This document shows, one piece after another, positions 59,173 to 64,000 of a stretch of DNA of 64,000 nt (positions are counted from its first letter, which is position 1; each line of letters starts with the position of its first letter). The notes below the pieces were generated by a model. The model searched no databases and was not told the origin of the DNA. It saw only the letters and a program-made list of their open reading frames with translations. A program made the position numbers and the translations under genes. Origin of the DNA: Flavobacterium akiainvivens (GTDB taxonomy: Bacteria > Bacteroidota > Bacteroidia > Flavobacteriales > Flavobacteriaceae); the NCBI RefSeq assembly GCF_001278115.1, contig NZ_LIYD01000005.1, positions 3,926,631 to 3,990,630 on the forward strand, in the 5' to 3' direction.

Positions 59173-60537
59173 ATGAGAAAACCACTTTATATAGCACTTG
59201 CGCTTTGCATGGCCCTTGCGGCAAATGCGCAGGTTAAGAAATGGACGCTTCAGGAATGTGTTGAATATGCTTTTAAAAACAACATTTCTGTGCGCCAAAG
59301 CGAGCTCGACCTTAAAACTACTGAGGTTACAAAAACCGATGCGTTGGGTAATTTTTTACCTTCTGCTAATTTTAGCGGCAGCCATTCCTGGAATATAGGT
59401 CTTAACCCCAACCCCATAACCGGTATCAGCCAGCAGCAAACTACCCAGTTTACTACGGCAGGGTTTAGTACACAGGTAGATATTTACAAAGGCCTGCAAA
59501 ACCAAATGCAGATGCGCAGGTCTAAAATGGCCATTATTGCCGGGCAGTACCAGCTTCAGAAAATGAAGGATGATATTGGCCTTAACGTGGCTAATGCTTT
59601 TTTGGATGTCCTTTTCAATAAAGAAAACCTGAAAGTACAGCAGCAACAGCTGCAAATAGACCTTGAGCAGGCAGAGCGTTCTAAGCAGTTACTTGAAGGC
59701 GGGCAGATTCCGCGTGGTGACCTTATGGATATAGAGGCTACCGTGGCAACTGACAGGCAGCGTGTGGTTCAGGCAGAAAACACACTGCTTATTAGTAAGT
59801 TGAGCCTTGCTCAGCTGCTACAGCTGGATGATTATACCAATTTTGATGTTGCCGATGAAGAGTATAATATGGAAGACAGTGAAGTGTTTTTACAAACACC
59901 CGATGCCATCTATAAAAAGGCCCGCGAGCAACGTACTGAAATAAAGCTGGCACAGGCTAACCTTGATGTGGCCGAACAGGATGTAAAGATTGCCCGTGGA
60001 GCATACCAGCCTACGCTTAGTGGTTTTTACAGCCTTAACACCAGGGTTACGTATGCCGACTATGTTACTTTTAACGAAGCGGGATTGCCTATTACCCAAA
60101 GCCCGCCGCCATTCTGGAACCAGATTTGGGATAACAAGGGCCATAACTTTGGTTTTCAGCTTAATATACCAATATTAAACGGTTTTGCTACACGCAATAA
60201 TGTTGAGCGTGCCAAAATATCGCTTGAGCGTTCTAAGCTTGCTTTTGAGCAACAGGAGCTTGACCTTGAGCGCACCATTTATCAGGCCTTTACAGATGCG
60301 CAGGGAGCACTAAAGGCATATGATGCTGCTGTATCAGCTGCTGAGGCAAGGGCGCTTTCGCTTAACTATGCTAAAGAACGCTATGGCGTGGGGCTTATTA
60401 ACGTGTTTGAGCTGAACCAGGCACAAACACTATCTGTAAATGCACAAAGCGAAGTAGTGCGTTCTAAATACGAGTTTATTTTCAGGGTAAAAATACTTGA
60501 GTTTTACTTTGGCTTACCAATATTTCAAAAACAGTAA
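59173..60537 (+). CDS. TolC family outer-membrane efflux protein
   Basis: A 454-residue exported protein (signal about 1-19, AANAQ) with two OEP repeats of long coiled coils, each starting with a block of the kind CVEYAFKNNISVRQSEL and KKAREQRTEIKLAQANLDVAE. The trimeric barrel/tunnel completes an efflux or type I secretion path. It is followed two bases later by a membrane-fusion protein. The inner-membrane pump (ABC or RND) is not in the window. Confidence 0.94.
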   Translation: MRKPLYIALALCMALAANAQVKKWTLQECVEYAFKNNISVRQSELDLKTTEVTKTDALGNFLPSANFSGSHSWNIGLNPNPITGISQQQTTQFTTAGFSTQVDIYKGLQNQMQMRRSKMAIIAGQYQLQKMKDDIGLNVANAFLDVLFNKENLKVQQQQLQIDLEQAERSKQLLEGGQIPRGDLMDIEATVATDRQRVVQAENTLLISKLSLAQLLQLDDYTNFDVADEEYNMEDSEVFLQTPDAIYKKAREQRTEIKLAQANLDVAEQDVKIARGAYQPTLSGFYSLNTRVTYADYVTFNEAGLPITQSPPPFWNQIWDNKGHNFGFQLNIPILNGFATRNNVERAKISLERSKLAFEQQELDLERTIYQAFTDAQGALKAYDAAVSAAEARALSLNYAKERYGVGLINVFELNQAQTLSVNAQSEVVRSKYEFIFRVKILEFYFGLPIFQKQ

Positions 60538-60539
60538 TC

Positions 60540-61835
60540 ATGTCTAAAAAAACAATTTATTATTTACTTGGAGGTGCCGTTTTAGTGGTTATACTTCTTG
60601 TTGTCCTGAAAAAAACGGGAACTATTGGCAATAATGACGAAGGGAAAGAAGTAGAGACTGCCGTTGTAAAACAAATTACCATAACCGAAACCGTAACGGC
60701 TACAGGCAAAATTCAGCCTGAAGTAGAGGTAAAAATATCATCTGAAGTTTCGGGAGAAATTATAGCGCTTCCTGTAAAAGAAGGACAGGCCATTAAAAAA
60801 GGCGACCTGCTGGTGCGCATTAACCCTGACCTGTATGAAAGTGGTGTGAGCCGAAATGCTGCTGCCCTTTCTACATCTAAAGCAGGTTTAAGCCAGGCAG
60901 AGGCTACACTTAAAGAAGCCAAGGCCAACTATGAACGCAATAAAGCGCTTTTTGAAAAAGGTGTAATCTCTAAATCAGAGTGGGATAAGATAGTTTCAAC
61001 TTATGAGTCTGCCCAGGCGCAAAAGCAATCGGCTTATTTCCAGGTTAAAAGCGCGGGTGCATCAGTAACCGAGGCGCAGGACAACCTTAACCGTACTACT
61101 ATATATTCTCCGGTAGACGGTACTATAAGCAAGCTTGATGCCGAGCTGGGCGAAAGGGTAGTGGGTACACAGCAAATGACGGGTACTGAGATTCTTCGTG
61201 TAGCCAACCTGAACAATATGGAGGTAGAGGTTGATGTTCCGGAAAATGATATTGTAAAAGTAAAAATAGGCGACCAGGCTGATATTGAGGTGGATGCTTA
61301 CCTTAAAAAGAAATTTAAGGGCGAGGTAACCAGTATTTCTAACTCAGCAAGCGACAGCCAGACTACAGACCAGGTAACTAATTTTAAGGTTAAGGTGCGT
61401 ATTCTTGAAGAATCGTATGCTGATATGATTAAAGATAAGCCGGCAAGCTATTCGCCGTTCAGGCCTGGTATGACGGCTACTGTAGATATTATCACTACAA
61501 GAAAAGAAAACATTATTGCAGTGCCTATTAGTGCTGTAGTGGTAAAATCAGACACGTTAGCTGCTAAAAAAGATGTAGTTAAAGAGCTGGAAGAGAAAGA
61601 ACAGGAAAAGAAAACCGGCAAAAGTGTTGAAAAACACGAATGTGTGTTTATTGTAGAAAACGGTAAGGCAGTATTAAGGCCGGTAAGTACAGGTATTCAG
61701 GATGATACAAATATTGAAATTATAACCGGCCTTAAAAAAGGTGATAAGGTTATAACCGGGCCGTTTACTACTGTAAGTAAAGACCTGAACCCTAATGATA
61801 AAGTGAAAGAAAAGGCTACAGCCGCTTCGAAATAA
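60540..61835 (+). CDS. Periplasmic adaptor (membrane-fusion) protein of an efflux system
   Basis: A 431-residue HlyD/MacA-type adaptor: one N-terminal helix (about 8-25), a biotinyl-lipoyl half (VKISSEVSGEIIALPVKEGQ), a coiled-coil hairpin (SQAEATLKEAKANYERNKAL), the second lipoyl half (RTTIYSPVDGTISKLDAELG), and the beta-barrel and membrane-proximal domains. An unusual Lys/Glu-rich stretch (KELEEKEQEKKTGKSVEKHE, about 345-365) sits in the membrane-proximal part. The MacA-like form suggests a MacB ABC partner elsewhere (inference). It overlaps tsaB by one base. Confidence 0.92.
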   Translation: MSKKTIYYLLGGAVLVVILLVVLKKTGTIGNNDEGKEVETAVVKQITITETVTATGKIQPEVEVKISSEVSGEIIALPVKEGQAIKKGDLLVRINPDLYESGVSRNAAALSTSKAGLSQAEATLKEAKANYERNKALFEKGVISKSEWDKIVSTYESAQAQKQSAYFQVKSAGASVTEAQDNLNRTTIYSPVDGTISKLDAELGERVVGTQQMTGTEILRVANLNNMEVEVDVPENDIVKVKIGDQADIEVDAYLKKKFKGEVTSISNSASDSQTTDQVTNFKVKVRILEESYADMIKDKPASYSPFRPGMTATVDIITTRKENIIAVPISAVVVKSDTLAAKKDVVKELEEKEQEKKTGKSVEKHECVFIVENGKAVLRPVSTGIQDDTNIEIITGLKKGDKVITGPFTTVSKDLNPNDKVKEKATAASK

Positions 61836-62494
61836 TGGCATATATATTAAATCTTGAAACAGCTACCAAAAACTGCTCAGTATCTGTGGCAAAAGACGGG
61901 ATAACGGTTTCGCTTAAAGAGTTTGCGGGTGAGGGGTATGCCCATGCCGAAAAGCTGCATATTTTTATAGAAGAGGCCCTGGGCGAAGCAGGCATATCAT
62001 TAAATGATTTAAGCGCTATAGCGGTAAGCAAAGGCCCCGGATCGTACACCGGTTTAAGAATTGGTGTTTCGGCGGCAAAGGGGCTTTGTTATGCACTTAA
62101 TATGCCTATGGTTGCGATAGATACTACAGAGGTGTTAGCCCATGCTGTTAAAATAGATTCAGGTATAATAATGCCTATGATTGATGCAAGGAGGATGGAG
62201 GCATACACAGCAGTATTTTCGGCTGATTACAAGCTTTTAGAGCCTGTAAAGGCAGAAATTATAGAAGAAAACATTTATGATGCTTTAGAAGGGCCAATTC
62301 ATTTATTAGGAGATGGAGCAGCTAAATGCAAGCCTATATTGGTTGGAGAAAAATATGTATATCATGATGCTGTAGTATATCCTTCTGCAAAAGAAATGTC
62401 AGCATTGTCATTTAATAAATACAAAATAAGCGACACTGTAGATGTCGCTTATTTTGAACCTTTTTACCTTAAAAATTTTATTGCAGGTAAATAG
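61835..62494 (+). CDS. tsaB: tRNA threonylcarbamoyladenosine biosynthesis protein TsaB
   Basis: A 219-residue protein that, with TsaD and TsaE, installs t6A37 in ANN-decoding tRNAs. It has the ASKHA fold start ILNLETATKNCSVSVAKDG, then SKGPGSYTGLRIGVSAAKGL and MIDARRMEAYTAVF. The conserved end DVAYFEPFYLKNF is present. Its start overlaps the adaptor stop (TAATG). The 3' part of the gene contains a strong T-tailed hairpin (62423-62455). Confidence 0.94.
   Translation: MAYILNLETATKNCSVSVAKDGITVSLKEFAGEGYAHAEKLHIFIEEALGEAGISLNDLSAIAVSKGPGSYTGLRIGVSAAKGLCYALNMPMVAIDTTEVLAHAVKIDSGIIMPMIDARRMEAYTAVFSADYKLLEPVKAEIIEENIYDALEGPIHLLGDGAAKCKPILVGEKYVYHDAVVYPSAKEMSALSFNKYKISDTVDVAYFEPFYLKNFIAGK
62423..62455 (+). 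terminator. Terminator-like hairpin inside the tsaB coding end
   Basis: AAAATAAGCGACA (62423-62435) pairs perfectly with TGTCGCTTATTTT (62443-62455) around a 7-base loop, then GAACCTTTTTACC. The stem is 13 bp without mismatch and is fully inside tsaB, about 40 bases before its stop. The convergent gene leaves no space for a terminator after tsaB, so the coding end seems to carry it. Confidence 0.6.
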
Positions 62495-63172
62495 TTATAT
62501 TATTGTTTCAACATAAGTTGCAAGCTTTTGCAGGTCAGTATCTTTTTCTACATCAAGCTTGTTTTGCTTAATATAATCAAGTACTTCTTTTTCTTTACCT
62601 ACCACTTTGGCTAAGTCTTTTTTACCGTCAAATGGTACAGCCTGGGTGCTGTTTGGCAGTTGTATGAAGAGTTCAGCGTCAGCTTGTTTCAGTACAGGTG
62701 CCTTTGCGCTTTGGTAGCTGTTTCTTGATGGCTTGCCCGGTTGAAGGTATATTTTCTGGCTTTTAAATATTTTTACTTTTGGGCCGTTGTTAATTACCTC
62801 AAGATAGCCATTAACCTGCTGGCCTTTATCATCTTTATACTGAACGTAAGCAAAAGTATCGCCACCGGAGAATGTAATATCCTTATCAGCTTCTTTGGCA
62901 ATAACTCCCTGCGTTTGTTCTTGTTGGTTATTTATCTCAAACTGGTCAAGGTAAGCATTGTAACGAAGCAGTACAATTTCATCTGTACCCTCAATTTTTG
63001 CAGGCATATAATTTTCCTGATAGTACATTGAGCCTTCAGTTTTAAGCTTTTCCTCGGCTGTAGTAAAAATCTGGTTACCGTTACTGTGTATTGGTGTCTG
63101 GTTAATCTGCGCTACTGCAGGAAATGCTGCAAGGGCAAACAATGAGCTGTAGAGTAAGTTAAATCGTTTCAT
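62495..63172 (-). CDS. Exported hypothetical protein, 225 aa
   Basis: Protein with a signal peptide (about 1-21, ALAAFPAVAQ) and a mature region with beta strands (DEIVLLRYNAYLDQFEI, DTFAYVQYKDDKGQQVNGYLEV) and a C-terminal helix rich in Lys (EKEVLDYIKQNKLDVEKDTDLQKL). No motif recognised. Its stop abuts the tsaB stop with no spacer. A TATATTTG -7 box lies at 63209-63216 (minus strand). Confidence 0.8.
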   Translation of the reverse strand: MKRFNLLYSSLFALAAFPAVAQINQTPIHSNGNQIFTTAEEKLKTEGSMYYQENYMPAKIEGTDEIVLLRYNAYLDQFEINNQQEQTQGVIAKEADKDITFSGGDTFAYVQYKDDKGQQVNGYLEVINNGPKVKIFKSQKIYLQPGKPSRNSYQSAKAPVLKQADAELFIQLPNSTQAVPFDGKKDLAKVVGKEKEVLDYIKQNKLDVEKDTDLQKLATYVETII

Positions 63173-63306
63173 CTTTTTTTTTGGTATTTAATAGAAAATA
63201 TTAGGCATCAAATATATTAATAATTAGTTGCTTTGGAAGCAATGATAAACAAGTATTAATAAATTTAACAAAAAACATGCCATACTTAACGGATTAATAT
63301 GTTGTT

Positions 63307-64000
63307 TTATTGTAATAAGTTGCCATTATTTTTAATATTTATTTCTCTCTGAGGGAAAGGTATTTCTATACCCGCAGCATCAAACCCTGCTTTTATGTTT
63401 TGGTAAAACTCAGATACCATCTTGCCATAATTAGCCCTTTCACACCAAATCATGACCATTAAGTCTACAGAATTTTCGCCAAGGTTGCGCACTTCAATAA
63501 GTGGTGCCGGTTCCTGTAGAATTAATTCAGTGTTTTTTATGGTGCTGAAAATTACGTTTTTAACCTGCTCCATGTTGCTGTTATAGCCTACACCAATTAA
63601 AATATCTGCGCGGCGCAGGAGCTCCTGGCTAAAGTTTTTAATGGTGTTGTTACTTAGTGTGCCGTTGGGCAGGTACACCACCTGGTTAGTAGGGGTTATA
63701 AGCTTGGTGCTGAATATCTGTATGCTGTTTACGGTACCCATTTGGCCCTGAGCCTCAATAAAATCGCCTATGCGGAAAGGTTTAAACATAATTATGAGCA
63801 ATCCACCGGCAAAATTGCTTAGCGACCCCTGTAATGACAGGCCAATGGCAAGGCCTGCTGCGGCTATGGCTGCGGCAAACGTTGCGGTGTCTACTCCTAA
63901 TGCTCCAATAATGCTCACAAATATGAAACCCCTTAGGGTCCAGGTAGCTACATCAAGTATAAACTTAAGCAGGGTGGGGTCGTGTTCGGGTTTTTTGGTA
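63307..64000 (-). CDS. MscS family mechanosensitive channel (5' end outside window)
   Basis: The reading frame stays open to the window edge, continuing upstream as KKPEHDPTLLKFILDVATW, so the GTG at 63918 is not the true start. The visible part holds pore helix 3 with the Ala/Gly zipper (AAIAAAGLAIGLSLQGSLSN), the beta domain (FRIGDFIEAQGQMGTVNSIQ, YLPNGTLSNNTIKNFS) and the C-terminal alpha/beta domain, ending FPQREINIKN. It is a small channel for osmotic down-shock. No close downstream partner. Confidence 0.92.
   Translation of the reverse strand, partial: TKKPEHDPTLLKFILDVATWTLRGFIFVSIIGALGVDTATFAAAIAAAGLAIGLSLQGSLSNFAGGLLIIMFKPFRIGDFIEAQGQMGTVNSIQIFSTKLITPTNQVVYLPNGTLSNNTIKNFSQELLRRADILIGVGYNSNMEQVKNVIFSTIKNTELILQEPAPLIEVRNLGENSVDLMVMIWCERANYGKMVSEFYQNIKAGFDAAGIEIPFPQREINIKNNGNLLQ

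Noticed and set aside
1..64000. CRISPR array, insertion sequence, prophage or toxin-antitoxin module
   Set aside because: No regularly spaced repeats, transposase, integrase or phage structural gene was found on either strand.

Overview
The window looks like a piece of a Flavobacteriaceae (Bacteroidota) chromosome close to Flavobacterium. The evidence is a full-length SprA (type IX secretion/gliding translocon), an ActABCDEF alternative complex III operon joined to cytochrome oxidase genes, two DUF2723 membrane proteins, almost no Shine-Dalgarno sequences, and repeated matches to the Bacteroidota promoter TTTG-N18-20-TAnnTTTG. No IS element, prophage, integrase or CRISPR array is visible. It is mainly core chromosome with a few small accessory or orphan genes. 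The rightmost gene (a MscS-type channel) runs off the window, and the left edge cuts a terminator hairpin.

Layout. 1-2.2 kb: fabH and a GlxA-like AraC regulator (both minus). 2.3-5.9 kb: a plus-strand run of small soluble or membrane proteins (DoxX, three SRPBCC, RibD/DHFR-like, VOC, DinB). 6.0-7.6 kb: a metallophosphoesterase behind a sigma-54-like site, and a thioredoxin-fold protein without cysteines. 7.6-14.9 kb (minus): a NodB deacetylase and two tandem DUF2723 proteins. 15.0-16.6 kb: tRNA-Gln with a textbook promoter, an orphan gene, and rplU-rpmA (minus). 16.8-20.6 kb: a paired M16 peptidase system and a SPOR protein.

20.7-32.5 kb is the main functional block: one promoter, then actA-actB-actC-actD-actE-actF-coxB-coxA, then a terminator. 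It encodes a quinol:cytochrome c oxidoreductase unrelated to bc1 together with the catalytic subunits of an aa3-type oxidase. The rest of the oxidase kit lies 20 kb downstream (52.4-57.6 kb): ctaB (heme O synthase), two subunit III genes, subunit IV, a SCO copper chaperone, a degenerate SCO-like neighbour, DUF420 and a small CxxC protein. A terminator at 55.4 kb divides that second locus.

32.5-33.0 kb is a non-coding gap with two near-identical palindromes. 33-43.3 kb: APC permease, GNAT, ruvB, an AT-rich orphan, queG, a secreted protein divergent from a histidine kinase/response regulator pair, malic enzyme (maeB type) and ruvA. 43.3-52.2 kb: sprA (TTG start), gcvH, VanZ-like, deoC. 57.6-64 kb: DUF4403 lipoprotein, TolC and membrane-fusion protein of an export system, tsaB, an exported unknown, and a partial MscS channel.

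No clearly new multi-gene system is evident. The best leads are small: the twin palindromes at 32.6 kb, a terminator-like hairpin inside the tsaB coding end, the degenerate SCO-like protein, the cysteine-free thioredoxin, histidine-rich segments on three respiratory subunits, a 10-bp-phased repeat set at the two-component locus, and a sigma-54-like promoter inside an inverted repeat. All functional assignments come from reading motifs and gene order; no database search was run.
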